Of a stretch of 39,637 nucleotides of DNA, positions 33,272 through 39,637 are shown piece after piece. The translations under genes were made by a program, and so were the position numbers. The notes beneath the pieces were generated by a model, which saw only the letters and a program-made list of their open reading frames with translations, searched no databases and was not told the origin of the DNA. Position 1 is the first letter of the stretch, and the number at the start of each line of letters is the position of its first letter. Origin of the DNA: Bacillota bacterium (lineage in GTDB: Bacteria > Bacillota > Sulfobacillia > Sulfobacillales > Sulfobacillaceae); the NCBI GenBank assembly GCA_021795465.1, contig JAJYPK010000013.1, positions 1 through 39,637 of the forward strand. Reading direction: 5' to 3'.

Positions 33272-34073
33272 CGCCTAGTGGACAATGTCTTCATCCTGAC
33301 CATGGACGGAAGGCCATTCATACCGCTGTCCATCCCGTGTCTGCACGATCTTCACCCAAGGATACCGTGTGGGTTCTTCGAGAACCACTTTTTGTGGGTG
33401 TCCCTGATGCCTCCAAAGTCGGGCCAGGGCTTCCAGGTCCTCCAAGGTCCACCACGCCGGTCGGCGACGGTTTTTAGCCAGCATCGTGAGGATATTCAGG
33501 GCCTCCTCAACGGCCTCCCATGTCATGCTCCCGGTGATTCCCGAGAAGTGCTCCTGGTGCGCTAAAACGCCCCACTGTGCACGACCCAAGCGAGCGGCAC
33601 AGGCCATGGAGACCGTGAACTCCCTCGCATTCCACGCCAAAGCCTCTGGCCCTCGGTCAATCGTTACTATTTGTTTAAAAATTTCCCGCCACGGGACGGC
33701 GTCAGACACCACGGCACACCACGTCTCTGCGTTGGCTCCAAGACCGGAAACCAATATTACCGGATTCGGTGCAGGAAACAGACGTGCGACTAAGCCTTTT
33801 TCCTCCAATTTCCGAGCCAGGTTCCACCATGGCTCGAACTCTCCCCATGGTGCATAGTCGAGTGGTCGATAGTGCTGCCAGCGTCGAAAGGCCTTGTTAC
33901 CTTGTGCCCATACTGCCAGGAGCTGGGCGTGTTGTCTCTGAGGATCCAAAGCTCTACCGCCTCGTTTCCTGCACATTCGGTTGCCGTGAAGGGCTCTCGC
34001 GCTTCCCGCATTCAACCATTCATGCATATAGCCCAGTTCCTTAGCTCGAGTTACCTCAAGCTACGGGCCGCAA
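33272..34073 (-). mobile_element. 802-nt insertion inside radA
   Basis: The two flanks join exactly as RadA codons: upstream ends GHVTKEGS(L), downstream begins (L)AGPRVVEH. Removing 802 nt restores KEGSLAGPR in frame; the exact edges can slide by a few bases, because several cuts give the same peptide. Features: no clear target-site duplication, no terminal inverted repeat, no recognisable intron core, an open frame filling almost all of it, and stops in all frames at the left edge. 802 is not a multiple of three, so an in-frame intein is excluded in the present state. One possible cut leaves U at the 5' exon and G at the insert end, as for group I introns. Confidence 0.75.
33275..34027 (-). 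CDS. Unknown 250-aa protein within the radA insertion
   Basis: The open frame runs from an ATG at 34027 (AAGGA ten bases upstream) to a TAG only a few bases from the right edge of the insertion. The product is tryptophan- and arginine-rich, without signal peptide or membrane segment: it opens MHEWLNAGSARALHGNRMCR, has FPAPNPVILVSGLGANAETW and KQIVTIDRGPEALAWN in the middle, and ends YEWPSVHGQDEDIVH. The VILVSGLGANAETW stretch sits where a P-loop could be but lacks GK[ST]. I do not recognise homing endonuclease, Hint, integrase or reverse transcriptase motifs. It is in the same frame as the radA C-terminal part; reading through the TAG would fuse the two. Confidence 0.55.
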   Translation of the reverse strand: MHEWLNAGSARALHGNRMCRKRGGRALDPQRQHAQLLAVWAQGNKAFRRWQHYRPLDYAPWGEFEPWWNLARKLEEKGLVARLFPAPNPVILVSGLGANAETWCAVVSDAVPWREIFKQIVTIDRGPEALAWNAREFTVSMACAARLGRAQWGVLAHQEHFSGITGSMTWEAVEEALNILTMLAKNRRRPAWWTLEDLEALARLWRHQGHPQKVVLEEPTRYPWVKIVQTRDGQRYEWPSVHGQDEDIVH

Positions 34074-34739
34074 TGACCCTTCTTTCGTAACGTGTCCGAC
34101 AAGAAAGATCGGACACGCCTGCTCGGGTTGTCTCTTAGCCACCCGCATTAATCGTGCCGCTACATCCCGAACTTGACCCACACTACCTGGCGCCGATTCT
34201 AATTCGGGATTGAACACCGTCTGTAGTGAGTCTACAACCGCCAAACGCCAGACACGTGAGGTCAGGGCGGCAATAATCTGGTGAATATCGCCTTCGGCTA
34301 ACACGAATAAGTTATCCCCAACGGTCTGGAGTCGAGACGCCCGCAACCGAGTCTGAGCCTGGGACTCTTCGGCGGTGACATAGAGCACCGGACCCTCGCG
34401 ACTCGCGAACGCAGCGATTTGTAATAGAAGGGTCGACTTCCCAATGCCGGGATCGCCACCGAGCAAGACGAAACTCCCTGGCACCACTCCCCCACCCAGC
34501 ACACGGTCCACCTCAGGTAAGCCCGATTCGAAGCGGGAAATGGTCTCGGCCTCAATTCGATTGAGCGGTACCGGTAGACTCGGTTTTCCCGACGACGGTG
34601 AGGGACTCGGGCTCTTTGAGACCACTTCTTCCTGCATGGTGCTGTAGCCGCCACAGCCAGGGCAACGTCCAAGCCAACGTACGCTGGCGGTGGCACAAAC
34701 TTGGCACACATAGCGCTTTTGATCGCGGATATCCTTCAC
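34056..34739 (-). pseudogene. radA: radA, N-terminal portion (truncated by insertion)
   Basis: RadA (Sms) is a RecA-like helicase that processes branched DNA during recombination. This part holds the four-cysteine zinc finger (VCQVC and RCPGC), Walker A GGDPGIGKST at about residues 94-103, Walker B RLAVVDSLQT, and stops soon after GHVTKEGSL with the non-family tail RPVA. Only 227 of about 458 residues are present. The GTG at 34737-34739 is close to an AAGGGA sequence, eight bases after the clpC stop. As it stands the product lacks KNRFG and the Lon-like domain and is unlikely to be fully active. Confidence 0.88.
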
Positions 34740-34747
34740 TCCCTTAT

Positions 34748-37192
34748 TTAGGTTGCTGGTTCCTCCACACGAGCAAACGTCATTTGACCATCTAAACTAT
34801 CGACGAGGACCTTGGTTCCTTCGGGAAATCGTCCGGCCAAAATTTCTTCGGCCAGTTGATCTTCGACGAGTCGCTGAATGGCACGCCGTAGGGGCCTCGC
34901 CCCGAATACCGGATCAAACCCCTCACGTGCGATAAGTTCTTTGGCTCCCTCGGTCACGTCCAAGTGATAGCCGTTGCGGCCAATCCGGTCCTCCACCTCT
35001 TGAAGCATGATGCCGACAATGTGGGCCAACTGGGCTTGTGAGAGTTCGTGGAAGACGATGATATCGTCGACCCGGTTCAAAAACTCCGGGCGAAAAGTCC
35101 GTTTCACCTCATCCATTAATCGGTCTTTCATCTCCCGATAGTTGCCGTCTTCACTGTCGCGCCGAAAGCCAATGGTCGCTTGCCGCTTAATCACGTCGGC
35201 TCCCACGTTTGATGTCATGATAATCACCGTGTTACGGAAGTCGACCGTTCTACCTTTCGACTCCGTGAGCCTTCCTTCCTCCAACACCTGCAACAAAATG
35301 TTAAAGACCTCTGGATGCGCCTTCTCTATCTCATCCAGCAAGACAACGGAATAGGGGTGGCGTCGCACCGCTTCGGTCAATTGCCCGCCTTCCTCATACC
35401 CCACATAGCCCGGTGGTGCCCCAACCAGCCGCGAAACGGCATGGCGCTCCATGTACTCCGACATGTCGATGGTCACCATGGCGTCTTCATCACCAAACAA
35501 GGATGATGCCAAGGCCTTCGCCAGTTCGGACTTTCCTACCCCGGTCGGTCCTAAAAACAGAAACGAACCAATGGGGCGCCGCGGGTTTTTTAGTCCCGCC
35601 CGGGCACGACGAATCGCCCGGCTCACAGCTTGAACCGCCTCGTGTTGTCCCACCACTCGCTGATGTAATTCATCCTCCAGTTTCAAGAGCCGTTCAGACT
35701 CCTCTGCGGCGAGCTTTTCCGTGGGAATCCCCGTCCACGAAGAGACAATATGCGCGATATCATCCGGCATCACGTTAATCGCTTCCTTACCTTGCCGGGT
35801 ATGCCATTCCTGGGTCTGGCGGTCAAGATCTTCACGCAACTTTTGCTCTTCGTCACGCATTTGCGCCGCTTTTTCAAATTCTTGTGACTGCACCGCCGCC
35901 TCTTTTTCCTTGCGTAGCTCCTCAAGTTTCCCCGCGAGATCTTTAAGGTCCGGCGGCGCCACATAACTCTTTAAGCGAACCCGTGACGCGGCTTCGTCAA
36001 TTAAATCGATGGCCTTATCGGGTAGGAACCGATCGGGCACGTACCGATCCGACAATCGCACCGCGGCTTCGATAGACGGATCCGTAATGTTTACCCGGTG
36101 GTGTGCCTCATAGCGGTCACGTAGGCCGTGCAGAATTTGAATGGCTTCGTCGGCTGAAGGTTCTTCGACCATAATCGGCTGAAACCGCCGTTCTAGCGCA
36201 GGATCTCGCTCGATATATTTTCTGTATTCATCTAAGGTCGTTGCCCCAATGGCTTGAAGTTCACCACGGGCCAAGGCGGGTTTCAAAATGTTCGCCGCGT
36301 CAATAGCTCCTTCGGCCGCCCCTGCCCCGACGATGGTGTGCATCTCATCGATAAATAAAATAACATTTTTTGCCTCGCGAATTTCGTTCATAGCACGCTT
36401 CAAGCGGTCCTCAAATTCACCTCGATACTTGGATCCGGCAAGCATGGCACCCAAATCCAACGCCACCACACGCCGATCTTTCAATGTCTCAGGCACCTTG
36501 TTGTCGACAATTCGCTCAGCTAACCCTTCGACCACGGCAGTCTTGCCAACACCCGGTTCACCAATTAATACGGGGTTATTCTTGGTTCTTCGACTAAGAA
36601 TCTGGATCACCCGTTCCGCCTCTTTGTCCCGTCCAATCACTGGATCTAACTTATTATCGCGGGCCATCTGAGTCAGATCGCGACCATAAAGGTCCAAGGT
36701 TGGGGTGTTCACTGGACTCGGGGATTCTACGCCGGCACCTGGGGTTCCCGCCTGATTCCCGTTGCTATGGACTAACTGATGTCTTACTTTACTGAGATCG
36801 GCTCCCGCCGCCAACAGCACTTGAGCCGCCACGCCTTCCCCTTCACGGATGAGCCCTAGTAGGAGATGCTCCGGACCAATATAATTTTGGTTTAACGTTC
36901 GCGCTTCTTGCCCGGCCAGCTCCAACACCACTTTTTTGGCGCGGGGCGTAAAAGTAACCTCATCGTTTGGCCCAATCGCTGGGCCTCGGCCCGTAGCCTT
37001 TAAGACTTCGGCTCGCACCGTGTCCAAGTCCAACCCAATCGATTGTAAAACTTTAGCAGGTAGGGAATTGCTTTCCCGGATTAATCCCAGCAACAAGTGC
37101 TCCGTCCCGACAAAATTGTGACCCATGCGCCGCGCCTCATCCTGCGCGTGAATGACTACACGCCGTGCCTTTTCTGTAAACTGTCCAAACAT
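34748..37192 (-). CDS. clpC: ATP-dependent Clp protease ATP-binding subunit ClpC
   Basis: ClpC is a Hsp100 unfoldase that feeds proteins, including arginine-phosphorylated ones, to ClpP. In 814 residues the order is typical: two ClpN repeats ([13 protein letters not shown], and [12 protein letters not shown]), first AAA+ module (Walker A GEPGVGKT, Walker [10 protein letters not shown]), a coiled-coil middle domain with a UVR-like stretch ([17 protein letters not shown]), and the second AAA+ module ([17 protein letters not shown]). The ATG at 37190-37192 with AGGGGGAT upstream starts MFGQF; an in-frame TTG at 37216 is rejected. Last but two of the ctsR-mcsA-mcsB-clpC-radA group. Confidence 0.97.
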   Translation of the reverse strand: MFGQFTEKARRVVIHAQDEARRMGHNFVGTEHLLLGLIRESNSLPAKVLQSIGLDLDTVRAEVLKATGRGPAIGPNDEVTFTPRAKKVVLELAGQEARTLNQNYIGPEHLLLGLIREGEGVAAQVLLAAGADLSKVRHQLVHSNGNQAGTPGAGVESPSPVNTPTLDLYGRDLTQMARDNKLDPVIGRDKEAERVIQILSRRTKNNPVLIGEPGVGKTAVVEGLAERIVDNKVPETLKDRRVVALDLGAMLAGSKYRGEFEDRLKRAMNEIREAKNVILFIDEMHTIVGAGAAEGAIDAANILKPALARGELQAIGATTLDEYRKYIERDPALERRFQPIMVEEPSADEAIQILHGLRDRYEAHHRVNITDPSIEAAVRLSDRYVPDRFLPDKAIDLIDEAASRVRLKSYVAPPDLKDLAGKLEELRKEKEAAVQSQEFEKAAQMRDEEQKLREDLDRQTQEWHTRQGKEAINVMPDDIAHIVSSWTGIPTEKLAAEESERLLKLEDELHQRVVGQHEAVQAVSRAIRRARAGLKNPRRPIGSFLFLGPTGVGKSELAKALASSLFGDEDAMVTIDMSEYMERHAVSRLVGAPPGYVGYEEGGQLTEAVRRHPYSVVLLDEIEKAHPEVFNILLQVLEEGRLTESKGRTVDFRNTVIIMTSNVGADVIKRQATIGFRRDSEDGNYREMKDRLMDEVKRTFRPEFLNRVDDIIVFHELSQAQLAHIVGIMLQEVEDRIGRNGYHLDVTEGAKELIAREGFDPVFGARPLRRAIQRLVEDQLAEEILAGRFPEGTKVLVDSLDGQMTFARVEEPAT

Positions 37193-37271
37193 CTTTGCAT
37201 CCCCCTCGCATGGCAAACGCCGATTACGTCCCGGTTTCTCACACCGATTCCCTCATCTGTCATCATTTTCT

Positions 37272-38312
37272 TTATTGTTCCCCTAACAAGTGGCGCAAGT
37301 TGTCCGCTCGTAATTCATCCCGCTCGGCCGCGTTCAGCTCCCGCCCCGCACTCATTTGGAGAAACCCCGGTCGGGTGGCCACCGTGAGTTGTGCGTAGGT
37401 GGCCGAGTGAGACGTTTCTATGAGACCCAGATCCGCCCCAATTTTGACCTCAGACAGGAGGCGGAGCGCTTCTTCCGACGACATAATTCGCGCATGGGTT
37501 AGAATCCCCCAGGCGCGGCCCACGCGATCCGCCATCGCCGTCCCCGCGTTTTGCAATAAATGTTGCCGTGCGTGGCGCTCGCGCCCCACAATTTGTTGCG
37601 TAACAATAGTCAAGTTATGAATAAATTCCTCCTCACTGAGGCCCAAGGAGACTTGGTTAGAAACCTGAAAGATATTGCCCAGAGCTTCTGAACCTTCCCC
37701 ATAGAGGCCTCGGACCACCATCCCCAGTTGCGCCAACGTTGTAAAAACTTGGGGTGCTTGGTGGGTGAGCACCAGAGCGGGCAGATGCATCATCACCGAC
37801 GCTCGCATAGCGGTTCCAATATTGGTAGGACAGGCTGCAATATACCCTGACCGCGGATCAAATGCGTAATCGACGTGTTGTTCGAGGGCATCATCCATGC
37901 GGTTCGCCACATCCCAGCATTCGGCCAATTGCAGTCCCGGCAAAACCACCTGGATCCGTAAATGGTCCTCCTCATTAACCATGACGCTCACGCTCTCCCG
38001 ATCATCGATCGCGACCGCTTCAAATCGCACCGGTTCTTGAACGAGCATCGGACTGACGAGATGTTTTTCCACCAGGACCTGACGTTCAATCGGTGTAAGA
38101 TTCGCCAACCGTAAGAATTTTAGATGCCATCCGGCTTCTACCCGATGGACGGCTTCTTCCACCCGTGCCAACATGGTCTGCGCTTGGCTCTCATCCATGC
38201 GATGAGGAAAAGGGGTGGCCAACAAGTTACGCGCCAAACGCACCCGACACGACAACACGATGTCCGCATCTGGCCCGGCGCCATCCATCCATTGACTATA
38301 TTTGATGGTCAT
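37272..38312 (-). CDS. mcsB: Protein arginine kinase McsB
   Basis: McsB phosphorylates arginines on damaged proteins (and on CtsR), tagging them for ClpCP. It is a phosphagen-kinase-like enzyme of 346 residues. CRVRLARN is the ATP-binding arginine motif, ACPTNIGTAMRASV carries the active-site cysteine loop, and the N-terminus SQWMDGAGPDADIVLS is typical. The ATG at 38310-38312 follows GGGGAGG by six bases and overlaps the end of mcsA by 17 bases; a start five codons earlier is not supported. It needs McsA for activity. Confidence 0.96.
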   Translation of the reverse strand: MTIKYSQWMDGAGPDADIVLSCRVRLARNLLATPFPHRMDESQAQTMLARVEEAVHRVEAGWHLKFLRLANLTPIERQVLVEKHLVSPMLVQEPVRFEAVAIDDRESVSVMVNEEDHLRIQVVLPGLQLAECWDVANRMDDALEQHVDYAFDPRSGYIAACPTNIGTAMRASVMMHLPALVLTHQAPQVFTTLAQLGMVVRGLYGEGSEALGNIFQVSNQVSLGLSEEEFIHNLTIVTQQIVGRERHARQHLLQNAGTAMADRVGRAWGILTHARIMSSEEALRLLSEVKIGADLGLIETSHSATYAQLTVATRPGFLQMSAGRELNAAERDELRADNLRHLLGEQ

Positions 38313-38868
38313 CGCGGTCCTCCCCATGCGACGCTAGGCTCGTCTCAATGCGTCGAATTTCGTCGCGAATTTCCGCCGCTCGTTCAAAATCCTCCTGCTC
38401 AATCGCCTGTTTCATGTGGCCTTTTAGGGTTATTAGGGTCTGCTGTTGAATGAGCTGGCGCCCTCCCCGAGCAGGTACTTTGCCGTGATGCTCGACACTT
38501 CCATGGAGCCGTCTCACCAAGGGTTCTAACTCGGTTGCAAAGGTTTGGTAGCAGCGGTCGCACCCTAAGCGGCCGGATTCCCCAAATCTTTGATACGTAT
38601 AGCCGCAGAAGGGACAACGTTTAGTGGAGGTCTCCGTACGCGCGGGATCCATGGATACCTGGCCTATTAAGCCCCCGAGTACGTGTTGCACGGTAAATTG
38701 AGGGCCTAACATAAAGTGATAAGCCCCTTCTTCCGTGGCACAGGCCTCACAAAGATAGCGGTCGGTTTTCTCCCCATTCATCACCTTGCTAAAGTGTACC
38801 GACGCAGGTCTCTGGTTGCATCGTTGGCACAATAGATTCTTGGTATTGTCGCCCATGTCCTCAGGCAT
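38296..38868 (-). CDS. mcsA: McsA, zinc-binding activator of McsB
   Basis: McsA stimulates the McsB kinase and senses redox stress through zinc-binding cysteines. The 190 residues hold four Cys pairs (LCQRC, LCEAC, RCPFC and GCDRC) and a C-terminal UVR domain (EQEDFERAAEIRDEI) that may contact ClpC or McsB. The ATG at 38868 follows AAAGGAG by nine bases, directly after ctsR. The overlap with mcsB (17 bases) suggests coupled synthesis. Confidence 0.95.
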   Translation of the reverse strand: MPEDMGDNTKNLLCQRCNQRPASVHFSKVMNGEKTDRYLCEACATEEGAYHFMLGPQFTVQHVLGGLIGQVSMDPARTETSTKRCPFCGYTYQRFGESGRLGCDRCYQTFATELEPLVRRLHGSVEHHGKVPARGGRQLIQQQTLITLKGHMKQAIEQEDFERAAEIRDEIRRIETSLASHGEDRDDHQI

Positions 38869-38869
38869 A

Positions 38870-39334
38870 TTAATAGGCTCCTTTGGGTTTCAATATGGCC
38901 GTCACCATCGCCTTGAGCAGACGGGCGCGTACGGCGTCGCGATACGGTAGTTCCAGTTTCAGAGTCTCCCGATCGAGAGCTGAATTCATCAAGGACGCCT
39001 CGCGATCGGTAATCAAATGGGCTTGAAAGAGGCGCATCACGATGTCCATGGCCCGAACTTGGTCAATCTGATCCACCTGGGTGATGATTTCTAGGAGCTC
39101 GACGGGTACCGCGTTTAGTTGGTGGATACGAATACCGCCACCCCCGCCGCGTCTACCTTCCACCAAGTACCCACGATCCGGAGTGAATCGAGTCATCAGT
39201 ACATAGGTAACCTGGGAAGGAACGCAATCGAAGCGAAGGGCCACTTCAGCTCTTTGCAGATCGACGGTGCCATTTCCGGATTGATCTAACAACCTTCGGA
39301 TATACGTTTCAATCTCATCAATAATTCGTGCCAC
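38870..39334 (-). CDS. ctsR: Heat-shock repressor CtsR
   Basis: CtsR represses class III heat-shock genes, including its own operon, and is released when McsB or heat inactivates it. The 154-residue protein has the N-terminal winged helix (IETYIRRLLDQSGNGTVDLQ, RFDCVPSQVTYVL) and the glycine-rich wing (VEGRRGGGGGIRI) that reads the DNA heptads. The GTG at 39332-39334 follows GAGAAGGTG. First gene of the clp operon. Confidence 0.96.
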   Translation of the reverse strand: MARIIDEIETYIRRLLDQSGNGTVDLQRAEVALRFDCVPSQVTYVLMTRFTPDRGYLVEGRRGGGGGIRIHQLNAVPVELLEIITQVDQIDQVRAMDIVMRLFQAHLITDREASLMNSALDRETLKLELPYRDAVRARLLKAMVTAILKPKGAY

Positions 39335-39371
39335 AGTTCACCTTCTCCTGACTTTGACTGTTCTTGCTTTT

Positions 39372-39380
39372 ATTGTACCA
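39372..39380 (-). promoter_or_regulatory. Extended -10 promoter of the ctsR operon
   Basis: TGGTACAAT on the minus strand is an extended -10 element; a matching -35 box is not obvious. A single CtsR-like heptad (AGTCAAA, about 39349-39355) lies between promoter and ctsR, but the usual second copy three bases on is not clear. Confidence 0.6.
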
Positions 39381-39519
39381 TACTCACGATACACATGTGA
39401 TGGACCTACAAACTTTCCAAAAGGAGATTCTTTTTTCTTTTCTTAAGAATGGTTTGATGGCCTCATTGTATCTCGCTAGACAAGAGGTTATACGGATTTC
39501 ATTATGGCAAGAATGGGAC

Positions 39520-39547
39520 AAAAAAGCCCCCTCCAACGGAGGGGGGC
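39520..39547 (-). terminator. Terminator of the rRNA operon
   Basis: A nine- to ten-pair G+C stem (GCCCCCTCC with GGAGGGGGGC) followed by six T on the minus strand, 14 nt after the 5S rRNA 3' end. Confidence 0.95.
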
Positions 39548-39560
39548 AGTACAAAAGAGC

Positions 39561-39637
39561 TGTCGGCACGGCCTGCGTCTCCCGGCTCCCGACGGAGCCA
39601 GTAGCGGCAGCGTACCGGAGGGGGACGACCGTGTTCG
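39561..39637 (-). rRNA. rrf: 5S ribosomal RNA, 3' part (cut by window end)
   Basis: On the minus strand the window begins CGAACACGGTCGTCC, the conserved 5S core (loop C to loop B side), runs through GCCGCTACTGG (loop E region) and ends GCCGTGCCGACA, which would pair with the 5' terminus (GTCGGC...) lying outside. About 77 nt of the expected 117 are present. It is followed by a strong terminator, so a rRNA operon extends beyond the right edge, transcribed leftward into the ctsR group. Confidence 0.85.

Noticed and set aside
33272-34073. Canonical intein in radA
   Set aside because: The insert length (802 nt) is not a multiple of three, stops occur at both edges, and no Hint or homing endonuclease blocks are visible; only the last residues (…DIVH) resemble an intein end.
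33272-34073. Group II intron or IS element in radA
   Set aside because: No GUGYG start, no domain V-like hairpin, no reverse transcriptase, no terminal inverted repeats and no target duplication.
39345-39365. Full CtsR operator before ctsR
   Set aside because: A single AGTCAAA heptad is visible but the second in-phase heptad is not, so I mention it only as weak support.

Overview
The window looks like a chromosomal segment of a Gram-positive, spore-forming, aerobic chemolithoautotroph, most like Sulfobacillus or a close relative. This is inferred from gene content, not from a database search. It carries sigH, a CwlD-type amidase, ctsR-mcsA-mcsB-clpC, disA and a YacL-type PIN/TRAM gene in the order known from Bacilli and Clostridia. 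Mixed into this backbone are Calvin-cycle genes (cbbX, rpe, prk) and a blue-copper/heme-copper oxidase cluster of the kind found in acidophilic iron oxidisers. No phage, CRISPR array or intact insertion sequence was seen.

Most genes are on the minus strand. Read from the right end leftward, the backbone is: 3' end of a 5S rRNA gene and its terminator, ctsR-mcsA-mcsB-clpC-radA, disA, PIN/TRAM-ispD-ispF, cysS-rlmB, sigH, four tRNAs, and finally rpmG-secE-nusG-rplK-rplA. This matches the Bacillus subtilis order except that gltX, cysE, mrnC and yacP/rae1 are absent and several accessory blocks have been inserted. rpmG (4099-4248) is conserved and short, with a clear promoter in front of it.

Accessory blocks, left to right: ddl with a 48-residue membrane protein beside it; a nucleotidyltransferase gene with a stop right after its likely start; the Calvin block prk-rpe-cbbX (4.4-6.9 kb); a c-type cytochrome (7.6-8.1 kb); about 1.5 kb of decayed DNA with a frameshifted methyltransferase; a respiratory operon of cupredoxin and oxidase subunits II, I, III plus a small membrane protein (13.8-9.6 kb); a DNA methyltransferase overlapping a DUF202 gene; a tRNA array split by an esterase islet (15.4-17.2 kb); a MoxR/DUF58/transglutaminase operon (17.4-21.6 kb); and a cell-envelope block (DUF1002 protein, tiny membrane protein, lipoprotein, CwlD-like amidase; 24.9-28.3 kb).

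The most unusual feature is radA. The gene is interrupted in its most conserved motif (after KEGS) by an 802-nt segment with its own 250-codon open frame. Exact removal of 802 nt restores a 458-residue RadA with perfect local consensus. The segment is not a multiple of three and leaves no visible target-site duplication or catalytic intron core, so its nature is unresolved. Also notable: subunit I of the oxidase appears to lack the usual D- and K-channel residues, a small gene in front of the cupredoxin is frameshifted, and the esterase islet has a tRNA-like scar at its far end.
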